NCBI GenBank assembly: GCA_964516815.1 | Contig: CAZEXK010000018.1 | Span: 1-26,274 of the forward strand | Direction of reading: 5' to 3' | Length of the DNA stretch: 26,274 bases | Origin: CAIJNA01 sp964516815 | Lineage (GTDB): Bacteria > Campylobacterota > Campylobacteria > Campylobacterales > Arcobacteraceae | In this document: one piece after another, positions 7,700 to 15,707 of the stretch | How positions within the stretch are numbered: the first letter of the stretch is position 1 | Layout of the letters: each line of letters opens with the position of its first letter | Notes under the pieces: model-generated | The model's input: the letters and a program-made list of their open reading frames with translations, nothing else | Told to the model about the DNA's origin: nothing | Database searches by the model: none | Program-made: the position numbers and the translations under genes

Positions 7700-8305
7700 A
7701 TGGATGATTTCTTTGAAAATATTTATAAAAATGCATCAAATGGTGATTTGGCAAGTGTTCCATGGGCAACATTAGATGCAAATATTTACCTTGAAGAGTA
7801 TTTAAAAAAGCATGTTCATGTAAGCAATAAAAAGGCTATAGTTATAGGATGTGGATTAGGAGATGATGCTAAAATTTTGTCATCTTATGGATATAGTGTA
7901 GATGCATTTGATTTATCTGTTGGGGCGATTGATATTTGTAAAAAAAGATTTCCAGATGAAAATATAAACTTTTTTGTTCAAAACTTACTTGAGCTTCCTG
8001 AATCTTTGAAAAATAAATATGATTTTGTTTATGAAGGCTTAACAATACAATCAATACAAGTAAAATACAAAAATGATATTATTAATGCTATTTGTTCTTT
8101 AAATAAAAAAGGCGGAAAACTTTTTTTATATGCTAGTTTACAAGATGATGATGAGAATTATGGGGGACCTCCTTGGCCTTTATATAGAAATGATTTAGAA
8201 CAAATTATAAAAAATTATTTCAAAAGTATATTTTATAAAGAAAAAAAAGAAGATGAAAGGTATATTTCATCATATAGATGTATAGCTTTATATGAAAAAT
8301 TATGA
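7700..8305 (+). CDS. Class I SAM-dependent methyltransferase, substrate unknown
   Basis: This 201-residue single-domain protein has a Rossmann-type methyltransferase fold. The SAM-binding motif I is AIVIGCGLGDD (46-56) and the acidic residue after strand 2 is Asp71 in DAFDLS. The N-terminal lead-in DFFENIYKNASNGDLASVPWATLDANIYLEEYL resembles small-molecule methyltransferases. There is no DPPY or NPPF motif, so it is not a typical DNA adenine or cytosine-N4 methyltransferase. The start is supported by GAGGAA at 7689-7694. Only about a dozen bases separate the def terminator from this ribosome site, so it has no room for a promoter of its own and probably relies on read-through or a promoter inside def. 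Confidence 0.8.
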   Translation: MDDFFENIYKNASNGDLASVPWATLDANIYLEEYLKKHVHVSNKKAIVIGCGLGDDAKILSSYGYSVDAFDLSVGAIDICKKRFPDENINFFVQNLLELPESLKNKYDFVYEGLTIQSIQVKYKNDIINAICSLNKKGGKLFLYASLQDDDENYGGPPWPLYRNDLEQIIKNYFKSIFYKEKKEDERYISSYRCIALYEKL

Positions 8306-8330
8306 TATAAAAATTGTTTTATCATTTTTA
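8302..8330 (+). terminator. Weak terminator-like hairpin after the methyltransferase gene
   Basis: ATGATATAAAA (8302-8312) pairs imperfectly, with a two-base bulge, with TTTTATCAT (8317-8325), and a short T run follows. It is AT-rich and of modest stability. Confidence 0.35.
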
Positions 8331-8339
8331 TATATATTA

Positions 8340-8351
8340 TTAAGATATAAT
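8340..8351 (+). promoter_or_regulatory. Proposed -10 region of the McrB-like gene
   Basis: TTAAGATATAAT contains a perfect TATAAT (8346-8351), 41 bases before the start codon. The ribosome site AAGGA follows at 8376-8380. This suggests the McrB-like gene can be transcribed independently of the methyltransferase gene. Confidence 0.5.
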
Positions 8352-8392
8352 AATTTTATAATTCAAACTAATAATAAGGACTTTAAGTATAT

Positions 8393-9829
8393 ATGAAAAA
8401 GTTTCATGATCATGTTTTAACTTACTTCTTAAATTTTAAAAAAAATAACCCAGACTTTACATTTGTTACAAGAGTTAATGATATGGATAATAGATTATCA
8501 ATTAAAAACTTTTGGTTTTTAGGAGATGAACAATATATATCTATACCTTTATTTAGAAGAACAGATGCTCACAATCAATTAAAAACTATTAGTTTTGTAG
8601 TTAGAACAAATAATAATTCAATTGTAATTACATATAGACAAATTACAGGTATGACTAAAAATGAAAATAATTTTTACACTGAACTTGTATCATCATTTAC
8701 ATCAGGTAGTATACAAAACAATCAAGTTGCTCTTGATATACCTTATGAGACACTAGATGAATGTTTACAATATTATACGACAGTTTTTAGGAAAAAATGT
8801 ATAGAACTATTGGCAAAATATAATTTATTAGAAAAATATATACTGAATGAAGCAACTTTTGAAAAAAACATATCAAAAATTAATAAAATAAGAGATCCTA
8901 TAATACTAAGAAATAAAGGCTTTGATGATAATTTAATACTTTATGGACCTCCTGGTACTGGTAAGACATTTTTATTAAAAAAATTACAATCGCGATATAT
9001 ACATAGTAAATATAAACTAGGAGATAATTTAAGTAAAAATTATGAGTTTATTACGTTTCATGAGAGTTATGGATATGAGCAATTTGTTGAGGGATCAAAA
9101 ACCAAAATAAATGAAAAAGATAATTGTGTTTTTCATGAAATTGAAGATGGAATATTTAAAAGCTTATGTAAAAGAGCGCAAGAAAAACCATGGGTAAAAT
9201 ATGCTTTGTTTATTGATGAAATTAATAGAGGTAATATATCTAAAATTTTTGGTGAAGTAATTACTTTGATTGAAGAATCAAAAAGAATTGGAAATGAAGA
9301 TGAAATGATGTTAAGTTTACCTTACAGTGGAGAACTTTTTGGAATTCCTTCTAATATTACAATTTTTGCAACAATGAATACACATAGAAGTATAACTCCT
9401 TTGGATAATGCACTAAGAAGAAGATTTGAATTTATTGAAATAAAACCTGATTGTAAAAAACTTTCAAAAGACATTGAGGGAATAGATTTATCTTTATTAT
9501 TAAATTCAATTAATAAGAGAATCTTATATCTTTGCAATAAAGACTATATGATAGGACATACCTATTTTATGAATTGCGATAATTTTGAAAAAATACAATC
9601 AACTTTTAGTAAAAAAATCATACCATTATTGCAAGAATATTTTTATGATGATTGGGAAAAAATAAATCTTGTTTTTAATAATAATGCATTTATATTCATT
9701 GATGAAAATTTTCATAATAATTTATTTTCTAATTGCAATGATTTAAATATGGATGATGACAAAACAATATGTTATATAAATTTTAATTCACTAAAAGATA
9801 AAAAAGAGTATTTAAAAATATATGAATAA
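8393..9829 (+). CDS. McrB-family AAA+ ATPase/GTPase without an adjacent McrC
   Basis: The 478-residue protein has a C-terminal McrB-type AAA+ motor. Walker A is GPPGTGKT (185-192). The family segment TFHESYGYEQFVEG spans 221-234. The Walker B region and McrB signature FIDEINRGNISKIFGE spans 273-288. Sensor segment ATMNTHRS spans 326-333, and the arginine-finger segment ALRRRF is at 340-345. In known systems McrB is the nucleotide-driven motor of a modification-dependent restriction complex whose nuclease is McrC. Here residues 1-165 form a domain I do not recognise, probably the target-recognition part. No McrC-like gene follows: 9830-10049 has no substantial ORF and then ilvE begins. The start has AAGGA 12 bases upstream, a rather long spacing. 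Defence is a reasonable but unproven role. Confidence 0.85.
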   Translation: MKKFHDHVLTYFLNFKKNNPDFTFVTRVNDMDNRLSIKNFWFLGDEQYISIPLFRRTDAHNQLKTISFVVRTNNNSIVITYRQITGMTKNENNFYTELVSSFTSGSIQNNQVALDIPYETLDECLQYYTTVFRKKCIELLAKYNLLEKYILNEATFEKNISKINKIRDPIILRNKGFDDNLILYGPPGTGKTFLLKKLQSRYIHSKYKLGDNLSKNYEFITFHESYGYEQFVEGSKTKINEKDNCVFHEIEDGIFKSLCKRAQEKPWVKYALFIDEINRGNISKIFGEVITLIEESKRIGNEDEMMLSLPYSGELFGIPSNITIFATMNTHRSITPLDNALRRRFEFIEIKPDCKKLSKDIEGIDLSLLLNSINKRILYLCNKDYMIGHTYFMNCDNFEKIQSTFSKKIIPLLQEYFYDDWEKINLVFNNNAFIFIDENFHNNLFSNCNDLNMDDDKTICYINFNSLKDKKEYLKIYE

Positions 9830-10049
9830 AATGACATGTTTTTAAAATAATAATATTATTTTAACTGTTGTATCTACTTTTGAATGTTTATTTAAGTGTT
9901 TTATTATTTTCATAATATATTTTATTCTTAGTGAACTTAAAAATACTGTTAATATAAATAATAAAATAATTTACATATATTAATTCAAAACCTATTAATA
10001 ATACTTTAGATATAATCGCAGTTAATTATAAACATACACAGGATTATAA
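9830..10049. other. 220-base intergenic region between the McrB-like gene and ilvE
   Basis: I see no gene here. It holds an AT-only inverted repeat at 9842-9864 (10-bp arms around AAT), which lacks a T tract and is probably weak, and the ilvE promoter near its right end. No McrC remnant is recognisable. Confidence 0.6.
10005..10017 (+). promoter_or_regulatory. Promoter -10 region of ilvE
   Basis: TTTAGATATAATC is identical to the tig -10 region (5187-5199). TATAAT lies at 10011-10016, 33 bases before the start codon, and AGGA follows at 10040-10043. Confidence 0.65.
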
Positions 10050-10970
10050 ATGAATAAAGCTGATTATATATGGATGGATGGAGAGTTTATTGCTTGGGAT
10101 GATGCGAAAATACATGTTTTGAGTCATACTTTACACTATGGGAATGGTGCAATTGAAGGGACAAAAGCATATAAAACTCATGATGGTAGATGTGCAATAT
10201 TTAAACTTAATGAACATACAACCAGACTTTTAAATTCTTCAAAAATGACACTATTAGATGTACCTTTTAGTGTTGAAGAATTAAATAAAGCACAAATTGA
10301 ATTGTTACAAAAAAACAAACTATTTGATGGTGCTTACATAAGACCATTAGTTTATTTAGGCTATGGAGTTATGGGACTTTATCATAAAGATTGTCCTGTA
10401 AATGTCTCTATTTCTGCATGGGAATGGGGAGCATATTTAGGAGAAGATGGTTTAAAAAATGGAATTAGACTTAAAATATCTTCAATGAGTCGTGGTGGAA
10501 ATACTTCAGGAATGGGAAAAGCAAAAGCAGTAGCTAATTATCTTAATTCTCAAATGGCAAAATTTGAAGCAGTTGAATCTGGATATGATGAAGCCTTATT
10601 AAGAGATGATCAAGGATATATAGCTGAAGCTAGTGGAGCTTGTTTCTTCATGGTAGAAAATGGAGTATTAGTATCTCCACCAAATGATAATTCATTAAAA
10701 TCAATTACTCAGTCAACTATAATTGATTTAGCAAATGACATGGGTATTGAAGTTGTAAGAAGAAGAATTACTAGGGAAGAAATATATATATGTGATGAAT
10801 GTTTTTTAACAGGAACAGCAGCTGAATTAACGCCTATTAAAGATGTAGATGCAAGAATTATAGGTACAGGAACTAGAGGTGAAATTACGCATAAATTACA
10901 AAATGCGTATTTTGATGTAGTTGCAGGAAAAAATGAAAAATATGTTAAGTATTTAACATATATAAATTAA
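10050..10970 (+). CDS. ilvE: Branched-chain amino acid aminotransferase
   Basis: This PLP enzyme (306 residues) carries out the last step of isoleucine, valine and leucine synthesis, transferring the amino group from glutamate to branched-chain 2-oxo acids. Fold class IV features are clear: MDGEFIAWDDAKIHVLSHTLHYGNGAIEG at the N-terminus, the PLP-binding Lys159 in GKAKAVANYLNSQ, EALLRDDQGYIAEASGACFF at about 181-200, and the C-terminal FLTGTAAELTPI. The lysine position and the overall length match the family. The start is supported by AGGA six bases upstream and a good -10 box. It precedes the SPFH gene by 14 bases in a two-gene unit, an order I also recall from Campylobacter. Confidence 0.95.
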   Translation: MNKADYIWMDGEFIAWDDAKIHVLSHTLHYGNGAIEGTKAYKTHDGRCAIFKLNEHTTRLLNSSKMTLLDVPFSVEELNKAQIELLQKNKLFDGAYIRPLVYLGYGVMGLYHKDCPVNVSISAWEWGAYLGEDGLKNGIRLKISSMSRGGNTSGMGKAKAVANYLNSQMAKFEAVESGYDEALLRDDQGYIAEASGACFFMVENGVLVSPPNDNSLKSITQSTIIDLANDMGIEVVRRRITREEIYICDECFLTGTAAELTPIKDVDARIIGTGTRGEITHKLQNAYFDVVAGKNEKYVKYLTYIN

Positions 10971-10984
10971 AAAAAGGAAAAAAA

Positions 10985-12058
10985 ATGCCAATTGATAACG
11001 ACTATTTTAAAAACAGACAGAACAATTCAAATAATAAAAGTGGAGGAAATGGAGGAGACTATCAACCACCTTTTGAGCCACCTGAAATATTTAAAAACTT
11101 TGGCAAAAATAGTATATTTTTATATATTGCAATTGCTATAGGTATTTTAATTTTTATTGTAAAACCATATACTGTTATAAATTCTGGTGAAGTTGGTATT
11201 AAAGTGACAACTGGTAAATATGAGAAAGAACCTTTATCACCTGGTTTTCATATTTTTATTCCTACAATTCAAAAAATTATTGTAGTTGATACTAAAGTTA
11301 GGCTTATTAATTATAAGAGTAATGAAGGTATGAGTGGATTTGGAAGTGGAATTAAAATCAATCCTGCTATTTCTATACTTGATGCTAGAGGATTGCCTGT
11401 TACTATTGAATTAACTGTTCAATATAAACTTACTCCAGATGGAGCACCTGCTACTATTGCAACTTGGGGGCTTTCTTGGGAAGATAAAATTGTAAATCCT
11501 GTGGTTAGAAATGTGGTAAGAAATGTTGTTGGTGGATTTAACGCTGAGAACTTACCTACAAAAAGAAATGAAATAGCTGTTTTAATTGAAGATGGAATTA
11601 GAGCTGATATTGAAAAACTTAAAGATAGACCTGTATCTATAGAATCTGTACAATTAAGAGAAATTGGACTTCCTGAAAAAATTAAAGAACAAATTGAAAG
11701 AGTTCAAATAGCAAATCAAGAAAGTGAAAGAGTTAAGTACGAAGTTTTAAGAACAAAACAAGAAGCTGAAAAAAGAGCTGCTAAAGCTACTGGTGATGCT
11801 GAAGCAAATAGAATTGAAGCTCAAGGTAGAGCAGATGCTGTTACTATTGAAGCAGAAGCACAATCAAAAGCAAATATTTTAATTTCTAAATCTTTAACAG
11901 TAAACTTACTAGAGCTAGAACAAATTAAAATTCAAGGTAAATTTAATGAGGCATTAAGAGAAAACAAAGATGCAAAAATATTCTTAACACCTGGTGGATC
12001 TACTCCAAATATTTGGGTTGATACAAAAAATAAAGGTAAACAAAGCGCAATTAACTAA
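10985..12058 (+). CDS. SPFH/prohibitin-family membrane protein
   Basis: This 357-residue protein has a Pro/Asn-rich cytoplasmic N-terminus, one transmembrane helix at about 42-59 (SIFLYIAIAIGILIFIV), and an SPFH (band 7) domain at about 60-250 (SGEVGIKVTTGKYEKEPLSPGFHIFIP to LREIGLPEKIKEQIERVQ). A Glu/Ala-rich coiled coil with repeated EA pairs spans about 240-300. Family members such as HflK, HflC and prohibitin form large ring assemblies on the membrane and often regulate the FtsH protease. Here only one SPFH gene is present, with no HflC partner next to it, which fits a prohibitin-type homomeric ring. It follows ilvE with AAGGA before the ATG and ends in a good terminator. Confidence 0.88.
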   Translation: MPIDNDYFKNRQNNSNNKSGGNGGDYQPPFEPPEIFKNFGKNSIFLYIAIAIGILIFIVKPYTVINSGEVGIKVTTGKYEKEPLSPGFHIFIPTIQKIIVVDTKVRLINYKSNEGMSGFGSGIKINPAISILDARGLPVTIELTVQYKLTPDGAPATIATWGLSWEDKIVNPVVRNVVRNVVGGFNAENLPTKRNEIAVLIEDGIRADIEKLKDRPVSIESVQLREIGLPEKIKEQIERVQIANQESERVKYEVLRTKQEAEKRAAKATGDAEANRIEAQGRADAVTIEAEAQSKANILISKSLTVNLLELEQIKIQGKFNEALRENKDAKIFLTPGGSTPNIWVDTKNKGKQSAIN

Positions 12059-12064
12059 AAATAC

Positions 12065-12100
12065 ATTACACCTTAGCAGGTGTAATTATTCTTATTTTAT
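12065..12100 (+). terminator. Intrinsic terminator after the ilvE-SPFH operon
   Basis: ATTACACCT (12065-12073) and AGGTGTAAT (12078-12086) form a perfect 9-bp stem with loop TAGC, followed by a T-rich stretch. It separates this operon from the hisIE promoter. Confidence 0.75.
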
Positions 12101-12115
12101 AAAAATAATGTTTTT

Positions 12116-12128
12116 ATAAAATAGCAAT
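12116..12128 (+). promoter_or_regulatory. Proposed -10 region of the hisIE-MATE-lpxB operon
   Basis: ATAAAATAGCAAT contains TAAAAT (12117-12122), 19 bases before the hisIE start codon. The identical 13 bases occur before fabZ (15219-15231), supporting a common promoter type. Confidence 0.5.
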
Positions 12129-12141
12129 AATAGGAAAACTT

Positions 12142-12822
12142 ATGAATACTTTAGACAAAGTAGATTTTGAAAAAAACAATGGAATAATCCCAGTAATCGT
12201 ACAAGACAATACAACAAATGAAGTTTTAATGATGGCATATATGAATAAAGAAGCTTTAGAGCTTACTTTAAGTACTTCTTATGCACATTATTATTCAAGA
12301 AGCAAAAAAAGACTTTGGAAAAAAGGTGAAACATCTGGACATATTCAAGAAGTTCTTGACGTATTAATAGATTGTGATAATGACACAATATTATTAAAAA
12401 TAGATCAGCAAGGTGTTGCCTGTCATACCGGAAGAAAATCTTGTTTTTTCACATCTTTAAAAGATGAAAAAATTATATCTGATATACAAATTAATACAAG
12501 TACTACTTATAGCGTAATGGATACTTTATATCATACAATTGAGCAAAGAAAAAATGCTAATCCAAAAGAATCTTGGACTGCAAAATTATTACAAGGTGAG
12601 CAAAACTCACTTCTTAAAAAAATAGTAGAAGAAGCTGGTGAATTTACTTTTGCTATAAAAGATGATAATGAACAAGAGATTATTTATGAAGCCGCTGATA
12701 TAACATATCATGTCCTAGTAGCTCTTGCATCTAAAAATATAAATCCAGATAGAGTAAAACAAGAATTGCAAAGAAGATTTAATTTATCAGGAATTGTTGA
12801 AAAAAATTCTAGGAATAAATAG
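12142..12822 (+). CDS. hisIE: Bifunctional phosphoribosyl-AMP cyclohydrolase / phosphoribosyl-ATP pyrophosphatase
   Basis: This fused enzyme (226 residues) catalyses steps two and three of histidine synthesis. The HisI cyclohydrolase domain spans about 1-110, with the YYSRSKKRLWKKGETSGH segment (50-67), the metal-binding DCDND at 77-81 and ACHTGRKSC at 93-101. The HisE pyrophosphohydrolase domain spans about 123-220, with EEAGE at 163-167 and EAAD at 183-186, the usual magnesium-binding pattern of the MazG-like fold. Both halves look intact. The start is supported by AGGAAA upstream. The stop codon shares one base with the GTG of the next gene (TAGTG). No other his genes are in the window. 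Confidence 0.95.
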   Translation: MNTLDKVDFEKNNGIIPVIVQDNTTNEVLMMAYMNKEALELTLSTSYAHYYSRSKKRLWKKGETSGHIQEVLDVLIDCDNDTILLKIDQQGVACHTGRKSCFFTSLKDEKIISDIQINTSTTYSVMDTLYHTIEQRKNANPKESWTAKLLQGEQNSLLKKIVEEAGEFTFAIKDDNEQEIIYEAADITYHVLVALASKNINPDRVKQELQRRFNLSGIVEKNSRNK

Positions 12823-14159
12823 TGGAAAAGGATTTAACACAAGGCAATATCTCTTCTCAAATAAAACAAATCTCTATTCCTGCTAGTATTGGTTTTTTAT
12901 TTTACACTATGTTTAATATTACTGATACATATTTTGCAAGTACAATTCATACTTCTGCTATAGCGTCACTTACACTCGCTAGTACTATTTATTTTTTAAT
13001 TATATCAATTTCTTCGGGTATGAGTCGTGCAGTTACTTCGCTTGTGGGAAATGCACTTGGTGAAAAAGATGAGCAAAAAATTTTTGATGTTATAGTTCAT
13101 TCTTATATTTATGCATTTTTTATTATATTGTTTTTATATACAATTATATTTTTATTTTTAGAAAGTATTTTTTCATTAACTAGTGCAGATGGTATGTATT
13201 TACAAAATTCTATTGATTTTGTCAATGTAATTGTTATTGGTTTAGCTTTTTATATATTATCTTCTTTTACAAATGCTATATTAATATCACATGGTGATAC
13301 AAAATCATTTAGAAATATTTTAATGGTTAATTTTGTTTTAAATATATTTTTAAATTATTGGTTTATTAATGGTGGTTTTGGAATTGATGCATTAGGGATT
13401 AAAGGAATAGCATATGCTACAATTACTACTGAATTTTTTACAATGTCATTTTTAATATATAAGCTTTCAAGACTAAATATATTTCCTAAAATAAACATAA
13501 TAAAGTTTGATATGGGTCTTATTAAAGAGCTCTTTACTCAAGGTATACCACCCACTTTAAATATGGTATTGATGTCATTTGGTTCTTTCATATTAATATA
13601 TTTTCTATCAAATTTAGGTGAAGATATAGTTTCAGCTTATGGTATAGGTATAAGACTTGAACAAATGGCATTAATACCATCAATTGGAATTAGTGTAGCT
13701 GTTGTCGCGATGATATCACAAAATAATGGAGCTAATAATTATCAAAGAATAAAAGATATTATGAGTAAAATTTATAAATATGCATTTATTTTATATTTCT
13801 TTGGATTTTTATTTATGTTAATTGTATCATATATCTTAACACCATTTTTTACTGATTCTTTAAAAGTAATCAATGAAGTAGATATTTATGTAAAAGTAAA
13901 TGCTGTTTTATTATTAGCATATATTTTAATATTTATAAATGTATCTTTTTTACAAGCAATAAAAAAACCAAAAATGATATTTTACATTGGTTTGGCAAGA
14001 CAAATTATAATGCCTATTATTTTTTATAGTATAGCTTTTTACTATGATTTTAATGCCTTATACTATTGGCTAGGAACATTTGTTAGTGTTGCACTAGCAA
14101 CATATTATATACATACTTTACAAGAGAAATATCTTAAGGAATTAATAAACAATGGATAA
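12822..14159 (+). CDS. MATE-family multidrug/toxin exporter
   Basis: This 445-residue integral membrane protein has about 12 predicted hydrophobic helices. The N-terminal pattern QISIPASIGFLFYTMFNITDTYFAS and the internal repeat near residue 240 (FTQGIPPTLNMVLMSFGSFILIYFLSNLGEDIVSAYGIGIRLEQMALIP) are typical of the MATE family, whose members export cationic drugs and metabolites using sodium or proton gradients. The substrate cannot be read from the sequence. The start is GTG, preceded by AGGA seven bases upstream and overlapping the hisIE stop by one base. Its last eight bases overlap lpxB. The position between hisIE and lpxB implies shared transcription rather than a shared pathway. Confidence 0.88.
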   Translation: MEKDLTQGNISSQIKQISIPASIGFLFYTMFNITDTYFASTIHTSAIASLTLASTIYFLIISISSGMSRAVTSLVGNALGEKDEQKIFDVIVHSYIYAFFIILFLYTIIFLFLESIFSLTSADGMYLQNSIDFVNVIVIGLAFYILSSFTNAILISHGDTKSFRNILMVNFVLNIFLNYWFINGGFGIDALGIKGIAYATITTEFFTMSFLIYKLSRLNIFPKINIIKFDMGLIKELFTQGIPPTLNMVLMSFGSFILIYFLSNLGEDIVSAYGIGIRLEQMALIPSIGISVAVVAMISQNNGANNYQRIKDIMSKIYKYAFILYFFGFLFMLIVSYILTPFFTDSLKVINEVDIYVKVNAVLLLAYILIFINVSFLQAIKKPKMIFYIGLARQIIMPIIFYSIAFYYDFNALYYWLGTFVSVALATYYIHTLQEKYLKELINNG

Positions 14160-15207
14160 AGTTAAATATACAGTTTTAGTAAGTGCTTTAGAAACTTCTT
14201 CAAACATACATCTAAAAGCTTTGCAAAATGAGCTAGAACATGAAATAGAATTTATTGGTATATTTGATAAAAGTTTAGGCAATCCTTTATATGATGTCTC
14301 TGAGTTATCCGTTATGGGTTTTGTTGATATTATAAAAAAATTGCCCTTCTTCTTTAGACTTAAAAAAGAGATGCTTGAATTAGCCAGCAAAGCAGATAAA
14401 ATATTGCTTATGGATAATTCTGGTTTTAATTTGCCTTTAGCTAAAGCTATTAAACAAAAATATCCAAATAAAGAAATAATATATTATATTTTGCCACAAG
14501 CATGGGCATGGAGAAAAAATAGAATTCCTATTATAGAAAATACTTGTGATACTTTATGCTCAATATTACCTTTTGAGGAAGAATCTTATTCAAAAAAAGA
14601 AAAAATAACTTATGTTGGTCATCCATTATTGGATGAAATAAAAACTTTCAAAAAGGAAAAATCTGATTCTGGGAAGATTGCATTTATGCCAGGTAGTAGA
14701 AAAAGTGAAATTACTAAACTTATGCCTATATACTTTGAACTTTGTAAAAAAATAAATAAAAAAGCTATTATTATTATTCCTAAGAATTTCTCTAAAATGT
14801 ATATAGATAAAACATATGGAGATTTAACATTTTTTGAGGTATCAAGAGATGCTCATGAAACATTAAAAGAAGTAGATTTTGCTTTTATTTGTAGTGGTAC
14901 TGCTACCCTTGAAGCTGCTATAATAGGAACACCTTTTATATTAACATATATTGCAAAACCACTTGATCATTTTATAGCTAAAAAAATTGTTAAATTAAAG
15001 TATATAGGTCTAGCAAATATATTTTTTGAAAAAATGGGTAAAAAACCTATGCACAAAGAATTTTTGCAAGATGAAGTTACAGTTGAAAATCTTTACTCTG
15101 CTTATCGATATTTAAATCATGATGATTTTTTTATAAATGCAGAAATTTTACAAAAATATTTAAAAAATGGTTCATCAAAAAATATAGCTACAATAATTGA
15201 AAAATAA
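14152..15207 (+). CDS. lpxB: Lipid-A-disaccharide synthase
   Basis: LpxB is a membrane-associated glycosyltransferase that joins UDP-diacylglucosamine and lipid X to form the lipid A disaccharide. The 351 residues are somewhat shorter than the enterobacterial enzyme. Family features include the N-terminal VLVSALETSSNIHLKALQNEL (a Campylobacterota-like variant of the usual GEASGD region), PQAWAWRKNRI at about 114-124, YVGHPLLDE at about 159-167, the nucleotide-binding PGSRKSEI at about 181-188 and SGTATLEAA at about 248-256. It overlaps the MATE gene by eight bases (ATGGATAA). lpxA and fabZ follow just downstream behind a separate promoter, so three lipid A or acyl-chain genes are clustered. 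Confidence 0.93.
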   Translation: MDKVKYTVLVSALETSSNIHLKALQNELEHEIEFIGIFDKSLGNPLYDVSELSVMGFVDIIKKLPFFFRLKKEMLELASKADKILLMDNSGFNLPLAKAIKQKYPNKEIIYYILPQAWAWRKNRIPIIENTCDTLCSILPFEEESYSKKEKITYVGHPLLDEIKTFKKEKSDSGKIAFMPGSRKSEITKLMPIYFELCKKINKKAIIIIPKNFSKMYIDKTYGDLTFFEVSRDAHETLKEVDFAFICSGTATLEAAIIGTPFILTYIAKPLDHFIAKKIVKLKYIGLANIFFEKMGKKPMHKEFLQDEVTVENLYSAYRYLNHDDFFINAEILQKYLKNGSSKNIATIIEK

Positions 15208-15213
15208 TGAAAA

Positions 15214-15225
15214 TTTAGATAAAAT
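15214..15225 (+). promoter_or_regulatory. Proposed -10 region of the fabZ-lpxA-clpX-mreBC operon
   Basis: TTTAGATAAAAT lies 37 bases before the fabZ start in the 55-base gap after lpxB. It overlaps the 13-base match to the hisIE promoter region. Without it, fabZ would depend on the hisIE transcript. Confidence 0.5.
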
Positions 15226-15262
15226 AGCAATCAATAAAATAAAACATTAATTAGGACACAAA

Positions 15263-15706
15263 ATGCTAGACGTAATAGAAATTCAAAAAATTCTTCCTCA
15301 TAGATACCCATTTTTACTTGTAGATAAGGTTGTAAGTATGAATACAAATGAAGACATTGTGGCTTATAAAAATGTTTCGATTAGTGAACCAGTTTTTCAA
15401 GGTCACTTTCCAGGTCATCCAATATATCCAGGTGTAATGATACTTGAGGGTATGGCACAAGCTGGTGGGATTTTGGCATTTAAATCGGGTGGTTATACAC
15501 AAGAACAAATGAAAGAAAAAGTTATGTACTTTATGAGCATTGATGGTGCTAAATTTAGAGTTCCTGTAAAACCAGGTGATAGGCTAGAATATAAAATTAA
15601 AATAATCAAGCAAAGAAAAACTTTAATTGTAATGGGTGGTGAAGCTTATGTTGATGATGTTTTAGTTGCACAAGCTGAATTAAAAGCTATGATAGTAGAT
15701 AAATAA
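15263..15706 (+). CDS. fabZ: 3-hydroxyacyl-ACP dehydratase FabZ
   Basis: FabZ dehydrates 3-hydroxyacyl-ACP in fatty acid elongation and competes with LpxA for 3-hydroxyacyl-ACP, which explains their frequent linkage. The 147-residue hot-dog fold protein shows ILPHRYPFLLVDKV at the N-terminus, the catalytic His48 in GHFPGHP and the catalytic Glu62 in LEGMAQAGG. The start has AGGA (15253-15256) six bases before the ATG. lpxA starts one base after its stop codon. Confidence 0.96.
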   Translation: MLDVIEIQKILPHRYPFLLVDKVVSMNTNEDIVAYKNVSISEPVFQGHFPGHPIYPGVMILEGMAQAGGILAFKSGGYTQEQMKEKVMYFMSIDGAKFRVPVKPGDRLEYKIKIIKQRKTLIVMGGEAYVDDVLVAQAELKAMIVDK

Positions 15707-15707
15707 A

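Noticed and set aside
9842..9864. AT-only palindrome after the McrB-like gene as a terminator
   Set aside because: There are no G-C pairs and no T tract; such palindromes arise easily in DNA of this composition.
15314..15508. Minus-strand open frame opposite fabZ
   Set aside because: A shadow of a gene with a complete conserved active site; the same holds for the other opposite-strand frames within def, clpX, the DEAD-box helicase, mrp and comM.
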